The notes under the pieces are model-generated. The model saw only the letters and a list, made by a program, of their open reading frames with translations, had not been told where the DNA came from and searched no databases. The translations under genes were made by a program, and so were the position numbers. This document shows positions 53,756-62,810 of a stretch of 64,000 nt of DNA, one piece after another; the first letter of the stretch is position 1, and every line of letters starts with the position of its first letter. This DNA is from Phycisphaerales bacterium (GTDB lineage Bacteria; Planctomycetota; Phycisphaerae; Phycisphaerales; UBA1924), in assembly GCA_035627955.1 (NCBI GenBank), contig DASPKU010000015.1:1-64000 (forward strand), written 5' to 3'.

Positions 53756-54303
53756 CGCTGGGTCCCCTTGTCGTTCGTGTTGCGGTTGCCGCGGTCGGTG
53801 CGGTCGGCGCTGTCGCCCTGGCTCGTGCTGCTGCCGCTTTCAGAGCTCTGGTTCGCCATCATGCTGCGGGAGAGGACTTCCAACGCCCGCTCGCTGGACA
53901 CGCCGTCGCCGCCTGGCACCTTGTCGACGATGCGCAACGAGCCCTGGTCGACGCCCATGGCCACCAGAGCCCTGGTCACGTTCTGCACGCGGGCGTCGTA
54001 CATCCCCTGATCCTCGCGCCCGCGCCGCAGGTTGATCTCGCCCGGGTACCGCGAGTAGTGCTGCGCCAGGATCTTGACGTCGCGCTCCCCCAGTTCGTTC
54101 AGCACGGCAGAGTTCGCCGCGAAGTGGTACGGGTACAGCGTGTGCTGCGTAATCACCGCGTTGGCGACGGACTCGTCGTCCATAGTCTGGATCGTCCAGC
54201 GGTTGACATTCTGACGCTGGTCGTCGACCCGCACCAGCCCGCCCTCCCGGGCGCAACCGGTGAGCCCCACGAGGGCGAGCAAGGGAATTAGCATGATCCG
54301 CAC
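53752..54303 (-). CDS. OmpA-like lipoprotein of the Tad locus
   Basis: 183 residues. The lipoprotein signal MRIMLIPLLALVGLTGC has a lipobox Cys at 17. The middle YPYHFAANSAVLNELGERDV, then YDARVQNVTRALVAMGVDQG, recalls OmpA/peptidoglycan-binding domains (FxxxSAxL and the later YNxxLSxxRAxAV region). The C-terminal tail is Ser/Thr/Asn/Asp-rich. It may anchor the pilus channel to the cell wall. It lies 58 nt after tadC and overlaps the TPR lipoprotein gene. Confidence 0.65.
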   Translation of the reverse strand: MRIMLIPLLALVGLTGCAREGGLVRVDDQRQNVNRWTIQTMDDESVANAVITQHTLYPYHFAANSAVLNELGERDVKILAQHYSRYPGEINLRRGREDQGMYDARVQNVTRALVAMGVDQGSLRIVDKVPGGDGVSSERALEVLSRSMMANQSSESGSSTSQGDSADRTDRGNRNTNDKGTQR

Positions 54304-54361
54304 GAGTTGCTCCTTCCTTCTCTCGAAACACGAGGCGAGAACAGTCTAACCAGACGCGAAA

Positions 54362-55267
54362 CTAGTGCTCGAACAGGTCCAGCAGCTTGAGGACCGCGGG
54401 GCCGACCATGACGACCATGGCCGCGGGGAACACGAACAGGACCATCGGGATGATCAGCTTTACGCTCATCTTCTCGGCCGACTCCTCGGCCTTGGCGCTG
54501 CGCTCCTGCCGCAGGCTGGCGGCGAAGGTCTGCAGGGCCTCGCCCACGCTGGTGCCGAACCGCTCGGACTGGATCAGCACCGCCACCAGCGACAGCAGTT
54601 CCGGCGAGTTCGTCCGCTCCGCCATGTGCCGCATTGCCACGTGACGCGGCGCATTGAGCTGGATCTCCAGGTTCGTCAGCGCCATCTCGTCGGCTAGCAC
54701 CGAGCTCACGTGCCGGATCTCGTCCGTCACGACGTTCCAGGCCATGTCCAGGCCCATGCCGGCGCACACGCACACCTCCAGCAGGTCGGTTGCGTCCGCC
54801 AGGCTGCGCCGCACCTCCTGCGAGCGCTTGCTCCGCCGCATGGAGACGTACAGGTTGGGCACGAACGACATCACCGCGCCCACGAACACCATCAGCACGA
54901 TCCGCAGCAGCGGCGGCACGGGCAGCCAGATGGTCGCGACGCCCACCATGGCCGCCCCGATCACCAGCAGCAGGATCTTGGACCCCAGGAACACCTGCGG
55001 TGCGGAGGGGTCCGACAGCCCGGCCTGCGTCAGCTGCTTCTGCAGCTTGTCCGTCGTCTTGCCGAACGTGACGGCGCGCCCCACGCGGTCGACCAGTTCC
55101 ACTGCCCGCTGCTCGCCCTCGCCCGCCACATCGCTGATCTGGTCCGTGAACAGGCGCGGGGCGATGGCCTTCCGCTTCGCGCCCCGGGCCGCGATGATCG
55201 CGCCCCCCAGGAACAGCACCGCCAGGAAGACCAGCGCCGGCAGGATGATGAGCTGAGCGCCCTGCAT
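54362..55267 (-). CDS. tadC: TadC, Tad pilus inner-membrane platform protein
   Basis: 301 residues from the ATG at 55267, which overlaps the tadB stop (TGATG). Hydrophobic segments lie near 5-25 and at the C-terminus (LIIPMVLFVFPAAMVVMVGP), with a T2SS-F domain between: LADATDLLEVCVCAGMGLDM and SERFGTSVGEALQTFAASLR. TadB and TadC together form the inner-membrane core on which the CpaF motor acts. The final helix leads to LKLLDLFEH. Confidence 0.92.
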   Translation of the reverse strand: MQGAQLIILPALVFLAVLFLGGAIIAARGAKRKAIAPRLFTDQISDVAGEGEQRAVELVDRVGRAVTFGKTTDKLQKQLTQAGLSDPSAPQVFLGSKILLLVIGAAMVGVATIWLPVPPLLRIVLMVFVGAVMSFVPNLYVSMRRSKRSQEVRRSLADATDLLEVCVCAGMGLDMAWNVVTDEIRHVSSVLADEMALTNLEIQLNAPRHVAMRHMAERTNSPELLSLVAVLIQSERFGTSVGEALQTFAASLRQERSAKAEESAEKMSVKLIIPMVLFVFPAAMVVMVGPAVLKLLDLFEH

Positions 55268-56253
55268 CAGTACTTCAGCTCCGAGAGTTTGTTCATCACC
55301 CACACGCCCAGGATCATGTTGACGCCCGCGATCGCGAGCATCAGCTGCCCCACCGGCTCCTTGATCAGCGGCTTCATGTACTCCTGGTTGATGACGTTGA
55401 GCACCACGAACAGGATGATCGGCAGCGCGATCAGCACGCGCTTGCTGAACTGCGTCTGGGCCGTGAGCACCTTGATCCGCCGCCCGATGCGGACGCGGTC
55501 GCGGATGACCGACGCCAGCCGCTCCATCACGTCCGCCAGGTTGCCGCCGCTGCGCAGCTGGATCGTCACCGCCGTCGCGAACAGCTGCACGTCCTTGTTC
55601 GGGGTGGTCGCCGCGACGCGCTCGATCGCCTCCTCCAGCTTCAGCCCCATGGTGTGCTGCTGGCAGATCGAAGAGAACAGCGTCTTCACCGGGTCCGCGA
55701 GCTCGTCAGAGATCAGCTGGAACGCCCCCAGCAGCGGGTGCCCCGCCCGCAGCGACCGCGCCGCCAGCCCCATCGCGTCCACGAACTGGTGCTCGAACAG
55801 CGCCTCGCGCTTGTCCACGCGTGCGCCCAGGTACCACCAGCCCCCCACGACGACCGCCATGCAGGCGCCCGCGGCCACCACCACGCTCTGCGTCAGCATC
55901 CACCCCAGCACGCCGCCCAGGATGCTGAACCCCAGCACGCTCATGACGAACGGCTTGGGATCCCCCTCGAAGCCCGCCTTCACGAACAGCACGTGCATGC
56001 GCTGCTCGAACGTGGGCTTCTCGTCGTCGCCCCGCACCACCGTCGATGCCAGCTTGCCGTCCAGCCACAGGCGGATCACACGCCCGCTGCCGTCATCCGC
56101 CCCCTCGCCGATCCCCAGCCGCTGCTCCATCGCCTTGGCCCGCGCCGCCCGCCGCAGCGACAGCAGCATCAGCAGCCCGAACCACAGGCTGGCGAGCAGC
56201 CCGAACAGGGCCACCACGATGATCACGTTCATGATCAGGCGTGGGTCGCTCAT
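55267..56253 (-). CDS. tadB: TadB, Tad pilus inner-membrane platform protein
   Basis: 328 residues. N-terminal membrane segments (about 8-30 and 90-125) precede a T2SS-F domain with FVDAMGLAARSLRAGHPLLG and TAVTIQLRSGGNLADVMERL. Two C-terminal membrane segments follow (about 265-290 and 300-322). It works with TadC and the CpaF ATPase in pilin extrusion. It starts 4 nt inside the end of cpaF (56250-56253) and ends in the tadC start, so the three are tightly coupled. Confidence 0.93.
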   Translation of the reverse strand: MSDPRLIMNVIIVVALFGLLASLWFGLLMLLSLRRAARAKAMEQRLGIGEGADDGSGRVIRLWLDGKLASTVVRGDDEKPTFEQRMHVLFVKAGFEGDPKPFVMSVLGFSILGGVLGWMLTQSVVVAAGACMAVVVGGWWYLGARVDKREALFEHQFVDAMGLAARSLRAGHPLLGAFQLISDELADPVKTLFSSICQQHTMGLKLEEAIERVAATTPNKDVQLFATAVTIQLRSGGNLADVMERLASVIRDRVRIGRRIKVLTAQTQFSKRVLIALPIILFVVLNVINQEYMKPLIKEPVGQLMLAIAGVNMILGVWVMNKLSELKY

Positions 56254-57593
56254 GGGCTCCCCTTCGGGAACGGCAGCGGCCGCCGCTCAAACAGCGTCGC
56301 CGGCAGCTTCGTCCCTTCCGCCTCGATGCGGTCCATGATCCGAGGCCTGATCCCGCACCCCTCAAACTGCCCCAGCGCGTGCCCGTCGGGCCCCACGCCC
56401 GTCTGCCGGAACTTGAAGATCTCCTGAAGGCAGACCGTGTCGCCCTCCATGCCCGTCACCTCCATCACCGACTGCACCTTGCGGCGCCCGCCGGTCATGC
56501 GTGCCACGTGCACCACCAGGTTGATGGCCGAGGCCATCTGCTGGCGGATCGCCGTCACCGGGTAGTTCAGGCCCGCCATGGAGATCATGTTCTCCACGCG
56601 CCGGATGGCGTCGCGCCCGGTGTTGGCGTGCACCGTGGTCATCGACCCCTCGTGACCGGTGTTCATCGCCTGCATCATGTCCAGCGCCTCGGCGCCGCGG
56701 ACTTCGCCGATGATGATGCGGTCAGGCCGCATACGCAGCGTGTTGCGCAGCAGGTCGCGCTGCGTCACCTCGCCCCGGCCCTCGATGTTGGGCGGGCGGG
56801 TCTCCAGCCGCACCACGTGCTGCCGCTGCAAGCGCAGTTCGGCCGCGTCCTCGATGGTCACCACGCGCTCGCCCGCGGGGATCCACCGCGACAGCACGTT
56901 CAGCAGCGTGGTCTTGCCGGCGCCGGTGCCGCCCGCCAGCAGGATGTTGATCCGCGACTTGACGCTGGCCTCGAGGAACTGGGCCATCTCCGGCGTAAAG
57001 GCCTGGAACTCGATCAGCTTCGCCGCGTCGATCGGGATGACGCCGAAACGGCGGATGGACACCGTCGGCCCGTCCAGCGCCAGGGGCGGGATGATGGCGT
57101 TCACGCGCGAGCCATCGGCCAGGCGCGCGTCCATCATCGGCGTGCTCTCGTCGATGCGCCGCCCGACCTGCGAGCCGATCCGCTGGATCACCTTCAGCAG
57201 GTGGTCGCTGTCGCGGAACGACGAGGTCGCACGCACCAGCCGGCCCTCGCGCTCCAGGTACACCTGGTCGGGGCCGTTGATCAGGATGTCGCTGATCGTC
57301 GGGTCGCGCAGGAACTCCTCCAGCGGCCCCAGCCCGAAGATCTCGTCCAGCAGGTCGCGCAGCAGCTGCCGCCGCTCAGGCGCCGACAGCGGCGTGCGCT
57401 CCTCCGTCAGCAGGGAATCGAGCTTCCGCGAGCACTCCGCCGCGAGCTGGTCCTGCGGCAGCCGCTGCGCCTCGACGAGGTCCAGCGAGTCCAGCAGCCG
57501 CCGGTGCATCCGCACCTTGAGGTCCTGGAGCGCGCCAGCGCCCAGCACCTTCGGCGCTCCGTTCATCGGGGGTGTTGTTTCAGGTGGCGGCAT
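56250..57593 (-). CDS. cpaF: CpaF/TadA pilus assembly ATPase
   Basis: 447 residues. A helical N-terminal region (about 20-100) is followed by the secretion-ATPase core: DPTISDILINGPDQVYLERE, VNAIIPPLALDGPTVSIRRF, Walker A GGTGAGKTTLLNVLSRW, the Asp box ERVVTIEDAAELRL, and Walker B RPDRIIIGEVRGAEALDMMQ with AMNTGHEGSMTTVHANT after it. It drives pilin polymerisation (and in some systems retraction) at the TadBC platform. Confidence 0.96.
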   Translation of the reverse strand: MPPPETTPPMNGAPKVLGAGALQDLKVRMHRRLLDSLDLVEAQRLPQDQLAAECSRKLDSLLTEERTPLSAPERRQLLRDLLDEIFGLGPLEEFLRDPTISDILINGPDQVYLEREGRLVRATSSFRDSDHLLKVIQRIGSQVGRRIDESTPMMDARLADGSRVNAIIPPLALDGPTVSIRRFGVIPIDAAKLIEFQAFTPEMAQFLEASVKSRINILLAGGTGAGKTTLLNVLSRWIPAGERVVTIEDAAELRLQRQHVVRLETRPPNIEGRGEVTQRDLLRNTLRMRPDRIIIGEVRGAEALDMMQAMNTGHEGSMTTVHANTGRDAIRRVENMISMAGLNYPVTAIRQQMASAINLVVHVARMTGGRRKVQSVMEVTGMEGDTVCLQEIFKFRQTGVGPDGHALGQFEGCGIRPRIMDRIEAEGTKLPATLFERRPLPFPKGSP

Positions 57594-57596
57594 GGG

Positions 57597-58766
57597 TCAC
57601 CAGTTGATCTTGCTCGGTTTCAGCCCCTCAGGGCTGGAGTGGGCCTTATGAATCTGCTCGGCCAGCGCCGCGATCCCCTTCCGAAGGGCGCTCCGCGGCG
57701 CCTGCTGACTGAGCGGTTTGCCGAAGTTCATGCTCTCGACCGCGGCCTCCCAGTCGTTCTCCAGCCGTCCAACGCTCTCTCGCCCCAGGGCGCGGCACAC
57801 GTCCTCGTACCGCACCAGGGCCCCACGCTTCTTGAAGCGGTTGATCACCGGCACGATCGTGTCGGGCATGCACCCGTGCGAGACCAGCGCCGTGATCAGC
57901 TTCTTGACGCAGTTGACCCCCACCACCGTCGCCTGGAACGGCACCAGCGTCAGATGGCTGTGCGACACGATGTCGCTCGTCACCTCCAGCGGCAGGCGCG
58001 GCAGGTCGAGCACCGTGTACTGGAACCCCTCCTTCGCGGCCTCCAGGAACCGCCCCATGTTCTCAAAGGCGATCCGCTGCCCGTGGCTCCGCGTCGAGAC
58101 CGACGCGCTCTCGATCACCGACAGCGTGCCCGAGTGCAGCGTCGCCGAGCTCCTGATCAGCTCGGCGTCCATGCGCGATGCATCCGCCAGCACCACGTCA
58201 AGCGAGTACTGCGGCTCAATCCCCAGGTACGCCGCGGCCGCGCCGCAGTACATATCCAGGTCCACCAGCAGGGTGGACGACTTGGTGAGCAGCCGCAGCT
58301 CATCGGCGAGGTTCACCGCCAGGAGCGTGGCGCCCGCACCGCCGCTCGCCTGCAGCACCGTCACCGCGCACCCGGTCCCCGCCTTCTTGAGGGCGGCTAC
58401 TGGGAGCACGCGGTTGAGCACGCCGATGAGGTCCGAGGCGATCGCCTCCTTCCCCAGGAAGTGCCGCGCCCCCACCTGCATGGCCTCCAGCAGCAGCTCC
58501 TGGCGCGGGTGCTGGCCAAGGGCCACGAACCGCGTGTCCGAGAACTTGCTGATCAGCGGCTCCAGCAGGCTCAGCGTCCGCTCGGGCTCGGGGTCCACAT
58601 CCACCAGCGCCACCGTCGGCGCGCCGGTCTTGAGTGCCCTGAGCAGTTCCGGGAGCGAACGCACCGAGGTCTCCAGTGAAAGCGAGCGCTCCGCGCGCAA
58701 CGCCGCAATGACCGAGCGTTCGGTGCCCGGGTCCGCCGTCATCAGGTACACGCCGCGCTGCGCCAT
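57597..58766 (-). CDS. cpaE: CpaE/TadZ pilus localisation protein
   Basis: 389 residues. A receiver-like N-terminal domain (about 1-125, with ALVDVDPEPERTLSLLEPLI) is followed by a MinD/ParA-type ATPase domain with a deviant Walker A (QASGGAGATLLAVNLA near 140), LLVDLDMYCGAAAAYLG, and YTVLDLPRLPLEV. TadZ/CpaE proteins place the Tad machine at the pole. It lies 3 nt before cpaF. Confidence 0.92.
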   Translation of the reverse strand: MAQRGVYLMTADPGTERSVIAALRAERSLSLETSVRSLPELLRALKTGAPTVALVDVDPEPERTLSLLEPLISKFSDTRFVALGQHPRQELLLEAMQVGARHFLGKEAIASDLIGVLNRVLPVAALKKAGTGCAVTVLQASGGAGATLLAVNLADELRLLTKSSTLLVDLDMYCGAAAAYLGIEPQYSLDVVLADASRMDAELIRSSATLHSGTLSVIESASVSTRSHGQRIAFENMGRFLEAAKEGFQYTVLDLPRLPLEVTSDIVSHSHLTLVPFQATVVGVNCVKKLITALVSHGCMPDTIVPVINRFKKRGALVRYEDVCRALGRESVGRLENDWEAAVESMNFGKPLSQQAPRSALRKGIAALAEQIHKAHSSPEGLKPSKINW

Positions 58767-58781
58767 CCGTGCGTCCGGTCC

Positions 58782-60326
58782 TTAGTGAGCGGCCGAGTCG
58801 TTCGGCCGCAGGTTCGAGGTTGAGGAAGCGGGCGCCTGGTCGTGGGTGCTCCACGCGCCCGGACCGCGCAGGCGGTTCATGCCCGTGGACTTCATCCACT
58901 CGCAGTCCGCCGCACTCACACGCGGCGTCGGGTTGCCGTCGATCATGCCCTTGGAGTACAGCTCCCAGTCGTTGGGCGAGCTGTGCGTTGAGCCCGGCAC
59001 CGCCGTCTTCCCCGCGACGTTCATGGGCTCGACGAGGTCCGCCGTCACCATGACCACCAGTTCCGTCTCGCCTGCCTGGTACCGCACCGAGCGGAACAGC
59101 GTGCCCAGCACGGGCAGGTCGCCCAGCAGCGGCGCCCGCGAGTTGCGCCCCTCGCTGCGCTGGCTGATCAGCCCCGCCAGTGAGAACGTCTGCCCGCTCT
59201 TGAGCTCCAGCGTGGTCTCCGCACGACGCGTGAGGATGGCCGGGATGCGGAAGCCCTGGATGTTCACCGCGCCGGTCTCAGTAAGCTCGCTCACCTCCGG
59301 CGCCACCAGCAGCCGGATGGTGTTGTCACCCAGCACGTAAGGCTTGAACCGCAGGCGGACACCGAACTCCTTGTACTCAATCGTGATCGAGGTCGTGCTC
59401 GTGGTCGCCGTTACTGCGCCGCCGCCCTGGACGACCGGGATCGGGAACTCGCCGCCCGCGAGGAACGTCGCCTCCTCGCCGCTCACGCACTTGAGGCTCG
59501 GCTCCGCCAGCACGCGGAGGTAGTTGTTCTCCTGCAGCGCCTGGATGAAGGTGTCAATCTTCCACTCGGGGATGCTCACGCCCAGCCCGAACGCGTTGTC
59601 GAGGCTCCCCGTGAAGCGGCTCACCCCAGCGGTCAGCAGCGAGGGGTTCGTCGTGCCGGTGCTCGTGTCAGAAAATGCAGGTCCGATCCGATAGCCACCA
59701 ACATCCGTGTCCGCCGCGAGGATCCGCAGCGCCGCACGCTGCACCTCCGCAACGCGCACGCGGATCAGCACCTGCTGTACGCCGGCGACCGTCGTGCGGT
59801 CCACGAACTCCATCCCCGTCTTCTCGAAGAACGAGCGCAGGCCGGCGGAGTCGTCCACCCGCCGCAGCAGCCCGCTCACCACCAGCACGTTCTGAGCGAC
59901 GGTCACGTCGAGCTCGGCTCCCGGGAAGAGCCGCTCGAGGTCGGCCTTGATGCGAGCAACGTCGATGCCCACATCCACGCGGGCCCGCCAGATCCGCTCG
60001 TCCTGGCTCCACAGCACCAGGTCCGTCGACCCCGGCTTCTTGCCCAGCACCAGCACCTGCTCGGGCGTCAGCGCCTGCACGTCGGCGATTGACGGGTCGG
60101 TCACCGACACCCGCGCAACCGGCCACGGTGGGCGGATGACCTGCGACTGCCCCGCCAGGATCTGCAGCGGCGGGTTCTCGTCCCCCGGCTGCGACAGCAC
60201 GATCGTCGCGACCTGCGACTGCGCCTGAACGCCGACGGCGAGCCCGGCCACCGCCGCCAGCCCGCCGACGAACACACCCAGGCCCGGAACCCAGGCCGAC
60301 GTACGCCCCCACTTCTGATTCAGCAT
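58782..60326 (-). CDS. cpaC: CpaC/RcpA secretin (outer-membrane pilus channel)
   Basis: 514 residues. A signal peptide (about 11-35) precedes the BON/N0-like pilus-secretin domain ILAGQSQVIRPPWPVARVSV, with VTDPSIADVQALTPEQVLVLG. The C-terminal secretin domain has VLAEPSLKCVSGEEATFLAG with GGEFPIPVVQ, IEYKEFGVRLRFKPYVLGDN, and APLLGDLPVLGTLFRSVRYQ (VPLLGDIPxLG-type motif). It forms the outer-membrane ring through which the Flp pilus exits. A Ser/Asn/Thr-rich tail of about 80 residues follows the secretin core. Confidence 0.95.
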   Translation of the reverse strand: MLNQKWGRTSAWVPGLGVFVGGLAAVAGLAVGVQAQSQVATIVLSQPGDENPPLQILAGQSQVIRPPWPVARVSVTDPSIADVQALTPEQVLVLGKKPGSTDLVLWSQDERIWRARVDVGIDVARIKADLERLFPGAELDVTVAQNVLVVSGLLRRVDDSAGLRSFFEKTGMEFVDRTTVAGVQQVLIRVRVAEVQRAALRILAADTDVGGYRIGPAFSDTSTGTTNPSLLTAGVSRFTGSLDNAFGLGVSIPEWKIDTFIQALQENNYLRVLAEPSLKCVSGEEATFLAGGEFPIPVVQGGGAVTATTSTTSITIEYKEFGVRLRFKPYVLGDNTIRLLVAPEVSELTETGAVNIQGFRIPAILTRRAETTLELKSGQTFSLAGLISQRSEGRNSRAPLLGDLPVLGTLFRSVRYQAGETELVVMVTADLVEPMNVAGKTAVPGSTHSSPNDWELYSKGMIDGNPTPRVSAADCEWMKSTGMNRLRGPGAWSTHDQAPASSTSNLRPNDSAAH

Positions 60327-60371
60327 GGACTTCAGCTCCTTGCGCCCTCTCTCGATCCACTCTCATCGGAC

Positions 60372-61436
60372 CTACGGCCTCGCAGCCTCGACCGTCTTCT
60401 TGTCAACCGGCTTCGGCTTCACCTTCTTGACCGGCACCGGCTCGGCCCCGGGGATCGGGAACGAGTTCTGCGACGAAGCGCCGCCGCGCAGGACGGTTGT
60501 CACCCACATCGGCAGCTCGTATTCGATCTCTTCTTCGGGTTCTTCCCTCGGCGCGGGCACGGCCGGCCGCTGGGGCTCGCTGGTCAGAGCGAACACACCC
60601 GCCGGCAGGGTGCCCGGAGCCGGCGTCGGAGCCTGGGCTGGCGTCGCCGCCATGGGCTGCTGCGGCACATCCCGCACCGCCAGCATCTTGGAGTCACCCT
60701 CCAGCAGCTCGGGCGGCAGGCCGATGTCCTCCAGGCGCGTCACCCGCGAGGAATCCTCGGCCGTGTCGGTCGGCCCGCGCAGAGCCAGCGAGATGCTCCC
60801 GAAGTCCATCGCCAGCCGCAGCTTCTCGGCCTGCTCGGGCGAGACAAGCAGCGTCACTTTGCGACGGTTGGCGTCGATGTTCTTGGGCTGCTCTTCATCG
60901 AGGGGCGACGCCATCGTCCGGTTGTCGATGGCGAGCACCGTGATGTTCCGCAGCAGCGTCTTGGACAGCACGCCCTGCTTCGCGTCACCCTTGCTGCGCA
61001 TGTCGAACGACGCGATCACGTCCACGTTCGAGCCCGGGTACAGCAGCCCGTCCAGCATCGAGTAGTCCGCCACCGCGATCGGGAACGCCCGCTTGCCCGG
61101 GGGCAGCATCGAAGCGATGTAGAAGCCGGACCCCTCCGGCGCGAAGACCGCCTCGGTGAAGGGCTGCCCCTTCACCAGCTTCACCGTGATCACCTGCCCC
61201 ACCACCTTGGTCATCGTGGCGATCGCGCTCTTGGGCGCCTGGGCCCGCGAGATCTTCTTGACCTCGCACATCTCCTCGGTGACTTTCGTCATCGGCTCGA
61301 TGTCCTTGCCGGCCACGATCACGTCGACGTCATCGCTCACCGCCGCGGGCGCCGAGCGGTTGAACATCACCAGCAGGGTCGCGCACAACGCGCAGATGAC
61401 GCCAAGCCCCACCAGCCCCAGGTATTGCAGCTTCAT
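60372..61436 (-). CDS. cpaB: CpaB/RcpC Tad pilus assembly protein
   Basis: 354 residues. An N-terminal membrane anchor (about 6-26) is followed by a SAF-type domain: DVIVAGKDIEPMTKVTEEMC, KVVGQVITVKLVKGQPFTEA, GKRAFPIAVADYSMLDGLLY and PGSNVDVIASFD. The RcpC core LLRNITVLAIDNR and VTLLVSPEQAEKLRLAMDFG comes next. It is periplasmic and modulates the secretin ring. Pro/Glu-rich stretches precede the C-terminal Lys/Pro tail. Confidence 0.93.
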   Translation of the reverse strand: MKLQYLGLVGLGVICALCATLLVMFNRSAPAAVSDDVDVIVAGKDIEPMTKVTEEMCEVKKISRAQAPKSAIATMTKVVGQVITVKLVKGQPFTEAVFAPEGSGFYIASMLPPGKRAFPIAVADYSMLDGLLYPGSNVDVIASFDMRSKGDAKQGVLSKTLLRNITVLAIDNRTMASPLDEEQPKNIDANRRKVTLLVSPEQAEKLRLAMDFGSISLALRGPTDTAEDSSRVTRLEDIGLPPELLEGDSKMLAVRDVPQQPMAATPAQAPTPAPGTLPAGVFALTSEPQRPAVPAPREEPEEEIEYELPMWVTTVLRGGASSQNSFPIPGAEPVPVKKVKPKPVDKKTVEAARP

Positions 61437-61448
61437 ACGTGCTCCGCC

Positions 61449-61865
61449 TTATGGCCCCTCGCGGGCCATGACCACCCGCCCACGGATCGTGGTCGGGGTT
61501 GGAATCAGAACGATACCCACCGCGTCAACATTCGCGTAGGGAACAGTGATGTCAACCGTCAGCAGCTGCCCCGCCCCCAGCGTCCCCGGGTTCGCGGGCG
61601 TCACCGTCAGCGTGTAACCGCTCGATGCCATCCCCGACGCCGTCATCGCGGTGCTCACGGCGTTGGTGATGTCAGTAGAAGTAGACCCGTACCGCGCCCC
61701 AGCCCGCGCCCCCACCCGCGCCGCGTTGGAGAGCTGCTGGCACTTCAGCAGGCACCAGCCGTACTCGATTACCCCCAGCACCAGCAGGATCATCAGCTGC
61801 GCAACAATGGCCATCTCGACGAGGGCCGCCCCACGCCGCGCACCACCTTGACGTGTCTTCCTCAT
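61449..61865 (-). CDS. tadE: TadE-like pseudopilin
   Basis: 138 residues from the ATG at 61865, which overlaps the prepilin peptidase stop (ATGA); an ATG three codons earlier (61874) is an alternative. It has the TadE signature RRGAALVEMAIVAQLMILLV with LGVIEYGWCLLKCQQLSNAA and a Glu at the +5-like position after the basic leader. The rest is a beta-rich periplasmic domain. TadE is a minor pseudopilin processed by the Tad prepilin peptidase encoded just upstream. Confidence 0.88.
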   Translation of the reverse strand: MRKTRQGGARRGAALVEMAIVAQLMILLVLGVIEYGWCLLKCQQLSNAARVGARAGARYGSTSTDITNAVSTAMTASGMASSGYTLTVTPANPGTLGAGQLLTVDITVPYANVDAVGIVLIPTPTTIRGRVVMAREGP

Positions 61866-62443
61866 CCGCGCCATAAGAAGACCCCGATGCCCGCGACGAG
61901 CAGCCCCGCGCAAATCGCCACCCCGTACGGCACGGTTTGCGGCTCCTCACGCCCAGGTTCCACTCCCGCCTCCGCCTCCGCTGCCGCGGGGACGGTACGG
62001 GCGACGGCGTGACCCGCCCATCCCACGACCATGCCCGAGATGTTGCCCGCGACCTCGCGGGTCTTACCGGTCGCTATCGCATATCCGATGCCAAGGAGAA
62101 TCCCCGACACTGCCACCGCCCCCAGAACGATCCCGCCGTTGATGACACCCAGCCACACGCCAAGAGCGCCCATCAGCTTGGCGTCGCCCGCGCCCCCCCC
62201 CGCGAACAGGAACAGCAGCACATAGGGGAGCCCAAGGGCGACGCACGCCAGAAGCCCATCCGCAACCCCCGCCACACCGCCCGACCAGGCGGCGAAGGCC
62301 AGCCCCGTCGCGAACGTTCCCGCCGTCAGCCAGTTGGGCAGCCGGCGCGCATGCAGGTCCGTCGCCGCACCAACAAGCACGGCCACGGCCGGGACCGCCC
62401 ACTGGAGCGCGGGCTGCGAGCTGTTCCAAAGGGTCGTGAGCAC
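61862..62443 (-). CDS. cpaA: CpaA/TadV prepilin peptidase
   Basis: 193 residues from a GTG at 62443 with GGGAGG five bases before it; longer in-frame starts lack coding character. About six membrane segments are present. The aspartyl protease motifs are VGAATDLHARRLPNWLTAGT (first Asp) and FAGGGAGDAKLMGALGVWLG (GxGDxKL, second Asp). It cleaves the leader of the Flp pilins and TadE. The GGG of the second motif is encoded in a run of nine G, but the frame through it is the conserved one. Confidence 0.93.
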   Translation of the reverse strand: MLTTLWNSSQPALQWAVPAVAVLVGAATDLHARRLPNWLTAGTFATGLAFAAWSGGVAGVADGLLACVALGLPYVLLFLFAGGGAGDAKLMGALGVWLGVINGGIVLGAVAVSGILLGIGYAIATGKTREVAGNISGMVVGWAGHAVARTVPAAAEAEAGVEPGREEPQTVPYGVAICAGLLVAGIGVFLWRG

Positions 62444-62496
62444 CGCATCCTCCCTAATCCGGTGTTCCCGGCCATACGCCCCGCCGGGGGATAGAA

Positions 62497-62529
62497 ACCG
62501 AAGGGGCACCGTTTCCGGTGCCCCTCGGC
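62497..62529 (-). terminator. Hairpin after the proximal Flp pilin gene
   Basis: A stem CCGAAGGGGCACC (62498-62510) / GGTGCCCCTCGG (62517-62528) with one bulge is followed on the minus strand by TTTC. It lies 34 nt past the pilin stop and before cpaA. It may act as an attenuator, leaving pilin mRNA more abundant than that of the assembly genes. Confidence 0.65.
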
Positions 62530-62562
62530 TGGCTTGTCGAGGCCTCGCGGCCTCTGGCGCGA

Positions 62563-62730
62563 TTAGGCGCCGAGCTCGCTCTTCAGGCCGTTCCACTTGC
62601 CGTGGACCCAGGTGCCGATGGCGGCGACGATGGCCACCACGCCGGCGACGATGAGGCCCGCGACGATCGCGTACTCGATGGTCTCGAGGCCGCGCTCATC
62701 CTTCACGAAACGGTTCAGAATCTTCGACAT
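62563..62730 (-). CDS. flp: Flp/Fap pilin, copy 1
   Basis: 55 residues: a short basic leader MSKILNRFVKDERG, then LETIEYAIVAGLIVAGVVAI, the Flp motif with processing after Gly14 and the Glu-Tyr pair needed for pilin assembly. A short hydrophobic helix and KWNGLKSELGA tail complete it. AAGGAGA precedes the ATG. It is the major subunit of the Tad pilus by family. It is 51/55 identical to the pilin gene 80 nt upstream. Confidence 0.95.
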   Translation of the reverse strand: MSKILNRFVKDERGLETIEYAIVAGLIVAGVVAIVAAIGTWVHGKWNGLKSELGA

Positions 62731-62810
62731 GGCAATCTCCTTCTAGAGTTGTGGCAGGTTGCCCCTGCCGGGTTGGTGTCTGGGGCCACGAGCCCCCTCT
62801 CTCCCACGGC

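Noticed and set aside
62185-62205. Nine-G run in cpaA considered as a frameshift site like that in fliO-fliP
   Set aside because: The frame through it encodes the conserved GGGxGDxKL protease motif and stays correct on both sides.
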